Shown: piece by piece, positions 42,400 to 53,100 of the stretch
How positions within the stretch are numbered: position 1 is the first letter of the stretch
Layout of the letters: each line of letters begins with the position of its first letter
Origin: Amorphophallus konjac
Taxonomy: Eukaryota > Streptophyta > Magnoliopsida > Alismatales > Araceae
Length of the DNA stretch: 64,000 nucleotides
Assembly: GCA_022559845.1 (NCBI GenBank)
Contig: CM040121.1
Coordinates: forward strand, 572,000,140-572,064,139
Reading direction: 5' to 3'
Translations under genes and position numbers: made by a program
The notes under the pieces: model-generated
Database searches by the model: none
What the model was told of the DNA's origin: nothing
Seen by the model: only the letters and a program-made list of their open reading frames with translations

Positions 42400-42720
42400 A
42401 AGCCCCCCGTTCTGCTACCTGTTGCCACCAGGGGAGGCTCCCCGGTCTGGCCCACCTGCTGCCACCGCCCCCCCGGTCCCTTTGCTGCGTCCACGGGGGA
42501 ATCCCCCCAGCCGTCCACGCCACCGGGTCGGAGGTCCCCCGGCCTTCCTCGCCACCGGGGGACGCCGCTTCTGCCATCGGGGGACCCCCTGGGCTGTCCA
42601 CCACCGGGGGAGCTCCCCAATCCTGCTGCTGCGCACCGGGGGAGCTCCCCCCCGGTCCTGCCTGCGCGCCTCCAGGAAGGTCCCCTCGTCTTCCTTTTTG
42701 CTGCTGCACCTCCGGGGGAG
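42400..42720. repeat. Short GC-rich repeats (ACCGGGGGAGCTCCCC-like)
   Basis: Words such as CACCGGGGGAGCTCCCC, CCACCGGGGGA and ACGGGGGAATCCCCCC recur every 20-50 bases. Many are self-complementary (GGGGGAGCTCCCC). The array precedes the TATA box. Confidence 0.7.
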
Positions 42721-42814
42721 GAAGAATAGGGAGAGGAAGAGACAGGGGAGATGGAAGGGTGTGGGAGTTACCTTCTCCACACCACCGGGGGAGCTCCTCC
42801 GAGGCATCCTCCTC

Positions 42815-42825
42815 CTCCTATAAAA
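42815..42825 (+). promoter_or_regulatory. Candidate TATA box
   Basis: CCTATAAAAACCCC at 42815-42828 is followed by a purine-rich leader. It would fit transcription of the array region as an LTR transcript. Confidence 0.5.
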
Positions 42826-43399
42826 ACCCCAAGACCTCTCCTAGCAGAGGGGGAATTCTTTTTTGCTGGAGAGAAGACAAAGAAGAACTCCGAGATGGGT
42901 TGAAGCCAAAGTTGAGAGAAGGGCTAAAGAGAAGACAAGAAGAACTCCAGAGCTTAGAGGACCCGCGCATAGCAACAACACGAGGTGGAGAGCTTCCTGG
43001 AGGCCCAGTGGAGATCGCAGCAGACATGTGGTCACCACAGCTGCAGTATGTGCACTGCAGTCCAGCAGACATATGCAGCCCCGTGGTCACCGTAGCTGCA
43101 GTCCTAGGAGGGCCAAGCAACAGCACGAGGCAGCAGACCTGCGGTCACCAATAATTTTGAAAGTTGACTCCTTAGGAAGGAGTATGGTTACCACAAAAAA
43201 GGCCCCCCTAGGTGTTCCAGTCACCTCCTTTGGGAATGGTGATCTTAAGAAAGCTTTCACCCCTTGCAAATGAAAATGGGCTTCCTTTGAAAATAGGCTT
43301 GCTTTAAACATGGGCTTGCAAATGGAAATTGAATGGATAGAAATCTTGGGCTCACAAATTGAAATCAAATGGGCTTGCAAAATGGACAGCAATCTTGCA

Positions 43400-43990
43400 A
43401 GGTTAAGGTTCTGAAAATGTTCCAGAAATATTCTGAAGAATGTTGCAGAAATGTTCTGAAAATATGCAGAAAACGAAATGCAATAAATTTCAACAACACA
43501 AGAAGTGCTGTGAAACAAGTTTTCAAATCAACACATTTCAACAACAGAAAAGTGCAGCACATTCAACAAGTTACAGAAATGCAACAAGTTTTATGCTGTG
43601 AAACATTACAGAAATGCAACATTACAGAAAAGTGCAGAAATGCCAGACATTTAACAAGTTTCAAACAACAACATAGAAATGTCAAATGCCATGTTTGTGC
43701 AATGCTGTTACAGAAATGTATTTCAGAAATGCAGAAATGCCATTACAGGAGTGCAATGAAACATTACAAAAATGCAGAAGCGTTGTAACATTACATAAAT
43801 GCAGAAAATGTCATGTTACAGAAAGTGCCATGTTACAAAAATACAAGAAATACAACGTTATAGAAATGCAATGCATGCTGTGAAACATTATAGAAATGCA
43901 ATGCTGTGTAGAAATGAAATGATGTGAAACATTACAGAAATGTCAAGGAAAACTATGCAATGTTGAGGCTCTGAAGCTTTACAGAAATGT
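43400..43990. repeat. Irregular repeats of (A)CAGAAATG
   Basis: ACAGAAATGC(A)/TTACAGAAATG occurs dozens of times with variable spacers (ACATT, AACA). It appears ancestral to the regular 29-bp array that follows. Confidence 0.75.
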
Positions 43991-44007
43991 TGAAACTTTA
44001 CAAAAAT

Positions 44008-44470
44008 ATTACAGAAATACCCCCGGTGGGCAGAAAATTACAGAAATACCCCCGGTGAGCAGAAAATTGCAGAAATATCCCAGATAGCGGGAAAATTACA
44101 GAAATGTCCCCGGTAGCGGAAAAATTACAGAACTACCCCCGGTGGCGGAAAATTACAGAAATACTCCCAGTGGGCAGAAAATTGTAGAAATACCCTGGAT
44201 GACGGAAAAATTACAGAAATACCCCGGATGACGGGAAAATTACAGAAATACCCCGGATAACAGAAAAATTATAGAAATACCCCGGATGACGGGAAAATTA
44301 CAGAAATGTCCTCGATGACGGGAAAATTGCTGAAATGCCCCCCGATGGCGAGAAAATTACAGAAATGCCCCGATAGTTGAAAGATTACAGAAATCTCCCC
44401 AATGAAGGAAAAACTTATAGAAACACCTCTGGTTGTGGGAAAATTACAGAAATAGCTCTATCTGTGGGGT
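44008..44470. repeat. 29-bp minisatellite, about 16 units
   Basis: The unit is TTACAGAAATACCCCGGATG + ACGGGAAAA (29 bases), with variants such as CCCCCGGTGGGCAG. About sixteen consecutive units run to TCTCAAAATTACC near 44475. Two degenerate units reappear near 45050-45085. Confidence 0.88.
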
Positions 44471-44624
44471 CTCAAAATTACCAAAACACCATTGTTCTGG
44501 TTTACGCCGTTTGCACGACTCGGTGGAGCGGGACCACACCCCTTCCTTGAAGCGGTGTGCGCTCTCCTGGGTTCAGCTTGTGGCTAACCATCCAAATCCA
44601 TATATCTTTTCATGGAGCCATGAT

Positions 44625-44990
44625 AAGTCCAGAAATGAAGATAAGGAATACTCGAGAAGTCAAATGACGAGGTTATTCCCGCTAAGTCCAGAAATTAAGA
44701 CAAAGAATACCCAAGAAGTCAAATGACGGGGTTATTCCCGATAAGTCCAGAAATTAAGATAAGGAATACTCAAGAAGTCGAACGGCGGGGCTATTTCCGA
44801 GAAGTCAAGAAATGAAGACGAGGAATACCTAGGAAGTCCAATGACATGGCCATTCCCGAGAAGTCAAGAACGCCCAGGAAGTCAAACGACGGGGCGATCT
44901 CCGAGAAGCCAAGAAATGTCAAATATATGTCAAAAAGTCAGAATGACAAGAATGCCTGGAAAGTCAAAAAGTGACAGGGCTATTTCTGAA
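44625..44990. repeat. 59-bp minisatellite, about 5-6 units
   Basis: AAGTCCAGAAAT(G/T)AAGA starts units at 44625, 44684, 44743 and 44802. Each has GGAATAC, GAAGTC(A/G)AA and a GGGGTTATTCCCG-type palindromic end. Later units (44861, 44906) are shortened. The GAAAT core is shared with the 29-bp array. Confidence 0.85.
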
Positions 44991-45920
44991 CAAGGGTGGA
45001 AATACCTAGAAAGAGTCAGAAATTCCAATAACATCCCAATGTTTGGGAAAGCTGCAGAAATACCCTGATGGAGGAAAATTACAAATATACCCCACCTCAG
45101 GCAGAAATGTTCTTTATGGACACCAAGGCGACTTAAGGGTCCGATCACAATCAAAAGAGTGATCATGACCACGAAGTAACTCCGATGGACCAACGGTGAT
45201 CATCTTGGCGATCCGACGGTCCTTGTGATGGAATTCAAATTCAACCGTCCAATCAGGGGACAAAAGTAAATTCAATGACCCGATCAGGACGAAAGTAAAT
45301 TCAAAGATCCAAATACAGATTGAAGCAAATTCAAAGGCTCCGGTTACAAGCAGATGTAATCCCGAAGACCCGATTATACAATCGGGACTATATGTAAAGG
45401 TCTTGAAGAATCGATTGTAATTCAAATTACATGTGTTCCAAGAAATGAAGTCTCCAAATTTCTTTGCAAGAGTATGTACCCGTAATGGGCGATCGTCAAG
45501 ATCATTAATGTCACAATACATAGAGGCAAAAGGCATTCTTCGACAATTAATCAAAGGTGTTCGGGCACACCGACTCCGGTCGGTGGGGAAAGGTCCTGTA
45601 CACGAACCCTAAATCGTCTGATAAACCCAAAAGCGCGGAATTAACAAATATGCCCAAAATATTACGCATATCCATCCGGCGAAATCGGATGCCTGAAAAT
45701 TCCCCGTGCAAACAGCGGTCTATAGAGGGTGCGTGTTCTGGTCGCGGCTACTATGGAAGCCACGTTCTCAAAGCAATTTCAAACTCGCAGCAGCCAGTTG
45801 TCCCAACATTCAAAGGTCGAGATCATCAGTGCTTTGCTGTTTCCCCATGTAATAAGCAATGTAGGAGTTCCTCGTGAATGATCACATCCCTTGGGCTTTC
45901 CAATGGGACCTTTCCCCTTC

Positions 45921-46465
45921 CCCATCCCCCTATATGTATCCCCCCTTCAGCCATGAAACGAAGGATGAAGATGACATAGATGAATTAGCCTAGTGCTCCG
46001 AGTGTTTTGTCCCGTGGGTGTGATGCCCTTCGCTGAGCTGTGAGAGCTCCTTCCATGGAGGCGGGGTGTGATGCCCCAAGAGCGAGAAGCCCCTTCGGTT
46101 GCGTCGTCCCTGTGACGGGGACGGGTGTGAAGCTCCAACCGACTTCCTACCTATCCACCGCCCCTATCTACCATCGCTGCCGCCGTTCCCTTGCCCTTCG
46201 GCTCGCCACCGCCCGCCCCGAGCCGCCGTCACCCCAATACCCCACTGGTTGCATCGTCTTTGCGAAGGAGATGGGTGAGATAGCCCCAACCAACCCCCCA
46301 TTCCATCTCCCAATCGTTCAGAACGTGGCTGCCCAATAGGGCGCCTTCGCCCTGAGATCGCGGTCTCTCCAAAGGACGTGTTCTTATTGCGGGTTCTGTC
46401 CTGACCGCGTTCTCAGTTGAAGTCTGGTCTTCGACAAACAGTGTGATCCCCCCCTCCCCACGTTC
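45921..46465. other. Unassigned GC-rich segment
   Basis: A TATA-like CCTATATGTA occurs at 45930, then short repeated words (GGTGTGATGCCC, GACGGGGACGGGTG). No supported gene. Confidence 0.4.
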
Positions 46466-46469
46466 CGAT

Positions 46470-47290
46470 AAACAAGAAGACCACATCAAGCATCCTACTG
46501 AACACGGCCTGTTTAACTTCTTCCTCAGAAAAAGGTGAGATAAGCCATTCAGCTTCCCTGTCATCTATTTGAGCAGCAACCCATTAACGATGCAAGGTCT
46601 CCACAAGTTGTCTTCCTTAAATAGATCTTTGTAGCACTTTAAAAAAAAAGAGGATCTTTGTAGAATTTGATAAACTCATCTTGGATTGTTCTGCTGTCTT
46701 CTATCAATCTGTCCTACCTTGATGTGTTCAATCCTCAAAGATCTTTTTCTAGCACTTGCCACCATATGAAAATAAGAAGCATTCTTATCTTCTTTAAGCC
46801 ACACCTTCTTCGCCCGTTGCTTCCATTTAATCCCATCTTTAAGGAGGCACTGTCGATATTCATGCTTATAATTCTGAACACATGGAGATCTTCCACCGAG
46901 AACAGTCCTTGATCACCCTTTGTCTCAATAACCTCATTTTTGTAGCAATTCTTGTCTGAATTTTGCTGATTACCCAAACTCTCTGATTACTCCATTTTAG
47001 TAACTAATTTCTTGATCCATTTCAATTTTCTGGAGAACGTTAAACAGACATGGTCTGCATTGCGTCATTGCTTCCACCAATGTGTCACCATATCTTCAAA
47101 ACTCTCACATTTCATCCATGCCGGTTCAAATCTGAAGATTCTCTTACTTCCCAACAACTGTTCGGTGCTAAAACAAGGTGGGATATGATCAGACACAAGT
47201 ATATTCGGTCCTTAAGCATGCGAATAGGGGAAAAACTTTAACCAATCAGTGGAGACCAGAAATCTGTCTGACTTGGATTGCGAAGCATTT
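46470..47290 (-). pseudogene. Fragment of an old plant L1 LINE ORF2 (endonuclease end and linker)
   Basis: Reverse-strand frames read, in order, DRFLVSTDWLKFF, a stop, VSDHIPP (the endonuclease SDHxP motif), FRFEPAWMKCESFEDMV, then the linker GIKWKQRAKKVWLKEDKN with ASYFHMVASARKRS, and finally EWLISPFSEEEVKQAVF. This order matches plant L1 ORF2 between endonuclease and RT. The pieces lie in more than one frame with several stops, so it is an old relic. It is not part of the LINE at 39206. Confidence 0.78.
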
Positions 47291-48440
47291 TCTTGTATAT
47301 TAGACTAAGTATACAATCTATTTGGTAGCTCCATTTCACCCATTCCACCATACCCTATCCCCCTTGCTACACAGCTCCATTTCTCCTCCCCATTTTTAAT
47401 CACCAGAACTCTCCCAGGGGAATCTCAGAGTTAAGGTTCCCTAGCACATTTGTAGAAGTTGACCTTGTGTCTTATGTCTTAGATTATTATCCACTCGGAA
47501 TTGTATGTGTTTTTATTTTACATTTTTGGATTTGGTAGCATCTAAGTACCACGAATGACTTGCCAGATTGTAAAGAAATATGCTATTGGAGACTCCAAGT
47601 GCTAATGTAGATCTTCTCGGACAAGTTTGCCTTTTGTACACCTGGTTTTAGTTTGTCACTTTTTGTTCAGTGCTTTGACATTTAAGCTTTCTTTGGATTT
47701 TGTTGATCACTTTTCCATGTAGATCAATGCTGTGCAGAGTCGCTGTTGAACCTCATCTCCTAAGCTTCTTCACCGATCTGGGATGCTGAATTTATACTTC
47801 TATAATACTCCTTCCTAAAGAAGCTTTGGTCCTCATCTAGTTGACTATCAGGTTACTGAAGGTCCTTGTCTTCAATTTTTTGTTGCAACACTTCCTATAC
47901 TTTAATTGTTGTCAATTGTTTTCAATGCGCAAATATCACTTTTTTTGTAGTTTTTTGTTACTTAACTACTTCATTTACCGGATCAGTGCAATCTTTTTAT
48001 AATTATGCGATTCTCGAACACTGTTTTTTTCATAATTCTCTTTTATGTTGCTGTTTATGTGATCTTTTTAATTTCTCACTGCTCCCTGTGTATAGTTTCT
48101 TGCTTCTTTGGTACCATCATCTTATGTTGTTCTTTTTATTTTTAAAAGTGTGATGATGTTCTTTTTAAATTTGTAGTGCTTCTTGTATGCAGTTGCTAAT
48201 TTTAAACGATATTATGTTAATGCTTATTTTGATTTTGATGCGGGACGAATCAAGCCGATCCATCGTGGGCCGATGGGAACCTCAAAGATGATCGGTTTGG
48301 ACTGAAGCGAGCCTTTTTTTTCTTTTTTTCTTTTCTATTTTGCCTGTTCTTTTTTTAGGGAATATTTTTTCTAATTTTTTGTCTCTTTTTTTTACTTCAA
48401 TATCTTTTCTGCCCCCTTTTTTATGCTCTCTTTTTTTTTC
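47291..48440. other. T-rich spacer, nothing recognised
   Basis: Pyrimidine-rich AT-rich DNA. It may include more of the decayed LINE at its left edge. There is no supported gene. Confidence 0.45.
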
Positions 48441-49480
48441 CCTTAGAGGAACTCACGCCACAGATGCCACAGATAGAGAGACGGAGAGGGAGAGAAAGAG
48501 AGAGACTGGGAGGGACCTTTTTTTAGGCCATGTTACAGGGCGGCAGAAGAATGAGAGAGGGAGGGAAGAGAGAGAGTGTGACAGCAGGGAGGGAGCAGGG
48601 GCCGCCGGCAGGCAGACCTGGGCACCGGTGGGGGGGCCTCGGCGGCCGGCAACGGCGGCGGCGACGATCGGAGTGAGGCCGACGATGGGGTGGAGCAAGT
48701 AGTGAGACGGCGGCTGCGACAGCTGCTCGCGACGATGGCTGCTTGTGATGAAGCACAGGGCGGCACATGGGAGTGACAGAGGAGAGCCCGGCGATGGTCG
48801 ACGACGCCCGGGTAGTTGCAGGGGGAGGTCCCGACCCCATTGGTGGCGGATGTGAGGATGGCCGTGGGTGACGGGGCGACAGCGGTTGGAGCCTACCAGT
48901 GACGGCGCTCGTGGCGATGGGAAGCATGGGCTCTCAATAGTTCCCTTTTGCGAGGGCGGCGGAGGACAGTGAGTTCCCGCCGTGCGGCGGCAGTGGCGGC
49001 AGGGCAGGAGGTCCATGACGGCAGCGGCGGCTAAAGCCGTTGCTGCTTCGCCGGCGATGGGGAAGGGGGAGGCCGATCGTGATCCTCCGTGGGCTGCTGT
49101 GACCTGTGAGGGAGGAGGAAGAGGAGAACAGCGGGCGTGCTTGGGCAGGGGAAGGCAGCGCGCGGCGGCGAGGTGGCTGGAGGTGACGGTGGGTGTTGGC
49201 GTGGGGTTACAGAAGAAAGGAAAGGAGAAGAAGAAGGTCGAGGGAGAAGAGAGGTGGAAGACGATGGGGGAGAGAGGGAGGGAGATGGAGAAGATGGCGA
49301 GAACATGGCTTCACACCCCGGGGCTTCGCACCACATAGGACCTAGGGCATCCCACCCCACAGAGAAAAGTGGCTGGCTTTCAAAATTTTCTTCATCTTCA
49401 TTCCTCTAAACTTGGAGATTACACATATATTTATAGAGGTGGAACCCTAATGGTCCTCCTCTTAGACCCAAAGACCAAAA
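48441..49480 (-). other. GC-rich region; possible reverse LTR promoter near its right end
   Basis: A GAGAGA tract (48478-48520) and GGCGGCGG-rich DNA extend to 49300. At about 49428-49436 the reverse strand has TATAAATA, with a CTCTAAACTTGG-type boundary and a CTTCATCTTC leader beside it, as in plant LTR promoters. No terminal repeats or coding sequence confirm this. Frames in the GC-rich part are low-complexity. Confidence 0.25.
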
Positions 49481-50803
49481 TACCCTAAGAACTAAAAAAG
49501 TACGAAAATCACACCAAAAAAAGACAGAAAAAAATAAAAATTACACAATATTAGCTCCAAATGAGCCCAATAAACCCTAAAAATTAAAAATTGATACTAC
49601 CAACTTATTACAACTAAATTAGACTCAAATAAAATGACGCCAATACAACTCCGATCGCCTGAAGTCTCGAGTCTCGCTCCACGTTAGATTTCTTACTATT
49701 TATATCAAACTCCACCCAGTAGAAAAATATTAGAATTGGCTCTTTCCTATTAAAACTCTCGAACTGATGGACTAGATGACCTAAACAAATAACTAAGCCA
49801 TCGAACTGAAGATCTGAACCAGATATTGGTGAACTTATTTAAAGTCAAGTGAGTTGGGACTAATGGATCTTGATCCGATGACTTAGTGTGCAGTAGGATG
49901 CAGAAATGAGTTCAGAGGATCCAACTTCTGCAACGATTGCCCCAATTGAGCCTGTAGCTGGCATGGCACAATAGTAATTGCAGTAGTGTTAAATAGCGAT
50001 TATGGCAACCTGCAGCAACAATGAAATGGGGATGATTGGCAGTGACGAAAAACGCCATGGCAAGGTGGACACCATTTGAAAAATGCAAAGGTAGGGTAAC
50101 TGGCACGGGCATCGACAATGGAAACCAATAGTGATAATGACAAAGTTAGTACGGAGACCAATGTGCCAGTGGAAGGCAGTTATGACAAAGGTAGTTAGGG
50201 GACAGCAGTAATGGCAAGGACTTACAAAGGATGAGGAAGAAGGGAACTGGCCAATCCTAGCAAAAAGTACAGTTTCAACAGCTCCTAGACTGGAAAGGAA
50301 AAAGTGAGGAAGAAGGGAAGAAAGGAAGAGGAAGATGGAAACATAAAATAGGCAATAGATGAAAGGGAAGGAAAGTGTATTGGCAAAGTGATGAGCCAGT
50401 GGCAAGGGCTGTAGAGGCACAGTGATGGGACATGGCATCCAATGATAGGATATACCTATCGGTGTCGGATGGGGGAGGCCAGTGGCAAGATGTGGCGGGA
50501 TGGTGGCAGCAGGCAGCAGGCAGCAGGCTGGTGATGTCATTACGAAGGTGGCTTCTGCAATGCGAAGCCCATTAAGGCTCCCCTGATTTCACCCTCTTCT
50601 TGCCAAAAACTCATCAATGTCAGGGTGGGAGGACTTCTGCAAGGGGAAAACTGTTAAAACCTTAAGTTCTTCTACACGAGAGGAAAAACATGAGATCGGA
50701 TTTTGGATTGGTCAACCAAAATCCCAATCGGATTGGCCAATCATGATCTAATGCCAGCCAGTTCTAACCAATTTAACCTTGGCCAAGATCAACTCTACCT
50801 TTG
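49481..50803. other. Unassigned spacer
   Basis: AT-rich to 49950, then DNA with repeated GGCAGTG/CCAGTGGCAAGG words to about 50550. A reverse frame at 49989-50540 is open for 183 codons, but its composition looks like repeat read-through and no domain is recognised. Confidence 0.4.
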
Positions 50804-51015
50804 TAGGGTGTTTGGTTATAGTTTTTTGGACACTTTCTCTCAAATTATATTTTAAAGAAAGAGCAGACACTAAACCATTAGGAGTCACCTTCTCTAATTT
50901 TTAGGGAGGAAGTTAACCCTTCACAAAACTTCTCCAAATAAAAACCAACTATCTACTTATATTTTTTGAAGAAAATTATAGTCCACGTATCCTCCCTCTT
51001 CTTCCTCCTGCAAAG

Positions 51016-51035
51016 CCCCCCCCCCCCCCCCCCCC
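51016..51035. repeat. (C)20 homopolymer
   Basis: Twenty consecutive C directly before ATG at 51036. Confidence 0.9.
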
Positions 51036-51786
51036 ATGGCCGCCTCCTCTCTGCCCGTCGTCCCCATCTCCTCCACCCTGCGGCTGAAACGGAGTCGCCT
51101 GCATTGATGTCCCGGCGACGACAGCAACGGCGGTGGCAACGACACCTCCCGTGTCGTCAACCATGACCGGTGCCACTGTCGCACCCCTTTCTCCCACATA
51201 TGGAAGCTCTACTTCCCCCACTAGAAGTGAGACAACCTCCTCCTTGTTGCCCTCCTCGACCTCCTCTACTCCGCCTCCTACTTCCTCGGCATTGACCACA
51301 ACCTCTGGGGCACCGTCAACATCGCCCCTTTCGTCCGCTCGTCTGTCCAATGCTTCCCTTCCTCCAGCTACGACGCAAACAAGGTGAGCACCACCGCGTC
51401 CTCCGCCTCCTTATCTACTTCTTCCACGATGCTCGACTTCGCTGCCAGCAATGCGGACACTGATGAGGCGGCGCCTTCCATGCAATAGGATTTCCCTGCT
51501 TGCGACATCAAGTACAACGAGTACACCCCTTGTGAGGACTAAGAGCTTTCCCTCAAGTTCCCCTAGGACCACTTGCTCTATCGGGAGCGCCATCGCGCAT
51601 CGATGTCAGAGCTCCTCAAGTGCCTAGTCTTGACGCCCCCCAATCGCACCCTCTTCCCATGGCCGACCAACCGCGACGTGGCCTACTTCGCCAACGTGCC
51701 TCACTGGGAGCTCTCCATGAAGAAGGCTGTCTAGAACTGGATCCAGGTGGAGGGCGACCAGTTTCGGTTCTCCGGCAAGGCAACAT

Positions 51787-52211
51787 GTTCACCGTAGGGG
51801 TGTTCATAATTCAGTTCAAACCGTAAAACCGAATCGAACGGTTCTGTTTGAAGTCAAATTTGGTTCGGTTCGGTTTCATAACATGTGAAACCGAATCAAA
51901 CCGAATCAAACCGAATTTATTATTTATATTTATATTAATATTATACATTATAAATATTTTAAAAATATTTTAAAATTTATTTACATAGATATACAAACAT
52001 AAAAAATATAAGTATTTTTATTTTTATTTTATATACATATAAGTTATTAAATATATATATATATTAGAATATAATATGAAAATTCGATTTGAACTGAAGC
52101 AAACCGAAATTTTTTTGGTTTGGTTCGGTCCGGTTTGATAGATAAATTCTGTTCGGTTCGGTTTGAAAATAAATAGTCCCGAATCGAACCATATTCACCC
52201 CTAGTTCTCCG
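51787..52211. repeat. 8-bp target-site duplication flanking the MITE
   Basis: GTTCACCG at 51787-51794 and GTTCTCCG at 52204-52211 match at 7 of 8 positions, as expected for hAT insertion. Removing the MITE and one copy rejoins the PMT pseudogene. Confidence 0.8.
51795..52203. mobile_element. hAT-type MITE (TAGGGGTG ends)
   Basis: The 409-bp element starts TAGGGGTGTTCATAATTCAG and ends in ATTCACCCCTA. Both arms are dense in GGTTCGGTTCGG / CCGAATCGAACC words around an AT-rich centre. It is non-coding and non-autonomous. Confidence 0.9.
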
Positions 52212-52240
52212 GTGAGGAGAATGAGGTGGGTCTATTGTAG

Positions 52241-52620
52241 ATGCTAGGATCGACCACACCATACCCACCTATGCCTTTTTGGGTTCTCCTCTTCTTCCCC
52301 CTCTCTTGCGCCTACTGTTCTTGGGTCCTGTTTCCGTTTCCTTCCTCTCTCTCCACCACCACCGCCGCCTGCAGCGGCCTCTCCCTCCTGTCGCCTCCCC
52401 CACCGCGTCCTCGTCCTCCCTTCGCTGCCATGGCCTCCTCCCCTCATCCCCTGTCTCCACTATCACCTCCACTGCGGCTTCCCCCTCCTCCCTCCACCGT
52501 TGTGGCCTCCCCCTCCGTCATTGTCTCTCCCTCCCTCCGCCACCGCCGCCACCGCCGCCGCCTCCACCATGACCTCCCCGGCGAACCATGGTTGTTCTAC
52601 CAAACATGTCTACACAAAAT
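52241..52620. other. CT/CCG-rich low-complexity DNA
   Basis: CCTCC/CCGCC-rich, with CCACCGCCGCCACC at about 52538. Forward frames are serine/proline low-complexity. It could be decayed sequence of the captured gene, but no motif is recognised. Confidence 0.4.
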
Positions 52621-52752
52621 TTAAAAATTATGACACTTTTGTCAAACAAATAATTACCCGTTATCATCAATTTCAAAAATTGGGTGGAAAACTTACATAA
52701 CATAATTTTTTTAGGTAGAAAGAGCTTTTTAAAAAAAAAAGTAAACACCCTA

Positions 52753-53092
52753 TTAAGCGCTCAAAAGAAAAAGCAAAATAAAAAAATCTGCAAAAAAATG
52801 TATGTAAAAGTATTAAAATCCACCAAATGGAGCATAAAAAGCATGGATTTGACTTAAACCAAAGTTGAAAACTTACTTTTATGTAGAGTTACAATTATTG
52901 GCTATATATAAACTGTACATATTCCATCTTTGATGTGCATATGAATATTTTTGAACCTGAAAACAATGTGTTTAAAACACTCTAAATAATGGGACAATAA
53001 TTATCAATCTATCGCTCACTCATGGCAGTCACTAAGAAACAATGGAAAACTGTCTAACTCTATAGTACTCTCTAAATCTCTTGGGGTGGGAG
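52753..53092. other. AT-rich spacer
   Basis: No gene or element recognised. Confidence 0.5.
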
Positions 53093-53100
53093 TCTGAACG

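Larger units (their letters stand above)
42192..45920 (+). mobile_element. Minisatellite-rich, LTR-like region (possible Tat-type LTR)
   Basis: It begins TGTAGTGCCTCAACG directly at the Tekay-2 break. It carries a TATA box (42817), then a cascade of unrelated tandem arrays. Near 45580, GGTCGGTGGGGAAAGG... GTACACGA resembles the Tat LTR near 19340, which also lies in its downstream third. That suggests a long LTR or non-autonomous relative of a Tat element. No partner LTR, PBS or coding sequence is seen, so class and end are uncertain. Reading frames within it are not supported as genes. Confidence 0.4.
51231..52240 (+). pseudogene. Pseudogene of a PMT-family (DUF248) pectin methyltransferase
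   Basis: PMT proteins are Golgi type II membrane SAM-dependent methyltransferases related to QUASIMODO2, acting in pectin methylation (family knowledge). Here one frame gives an N-terminal hydrophobic anchor (LLLVALLDLLYSASYFLG), then the diagnostic DIKYNEYTPCED, LLYRERHRAS, LLKCLVLTPPNRTLFPWP, RDVAYFANVPHWELSMKK and NWIQVEGDQFRFSG. In-frame stops are at CED|TAA, KFP|TAG, KAV|TAG and before DFPACD (TAG). The frame then shifts near 51780, and a hAT MITE splits it at 51795-52203. Coding resemblance fades after about 52240. No SAM-binding domain remains. The frame also runs open upstream to an ATG at 51036, with stops. Confidence 0.85.
50804..52752. mobile_element. Candidate TIR-bounded transposon carrying a captured gene fragment
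   Basis: TAGGGTGTTT at 50804-50813 is the exact complement of AAACACCCTA at 52743-52752, and both ends are flanked inside by AT-rich, poly-T/A sequence. Between them lies a GC-rich PMT pseudogene without visible introns. This would be a gene-capturing DNA transposon. A matching TSD is not seen, so the pairing of the two ends may be fortuitous. Confidence 0.35.

Noticed and set aside
44008..44470. Regular 29-bp units resembling a CRISPR array
   Set aside because: Units are contiguous with no unique spacers and this is plant nuclear DNA with no cas genes. It is a minisatellite.
48453..49016. Reverse 187-codon frame in GC-rich DNA
   Set aside because: Low-complexity Pro/Ser/Arg composition, several overlapping open frames, no recognisable domain.
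49989..50540. Reverse 183-codon frame
   Set aside because: Overlaps repetitive GGCAGTGG-type DNA and shows no family motif; left unassigned.
50804..50950. Stand-alone Tourist-type MITE starting GGGTGTTTGGTT
   Set aside because: No matching right terminus within 150 bp; the only exact partner is at 52743, so it was handled as a possible larger element.
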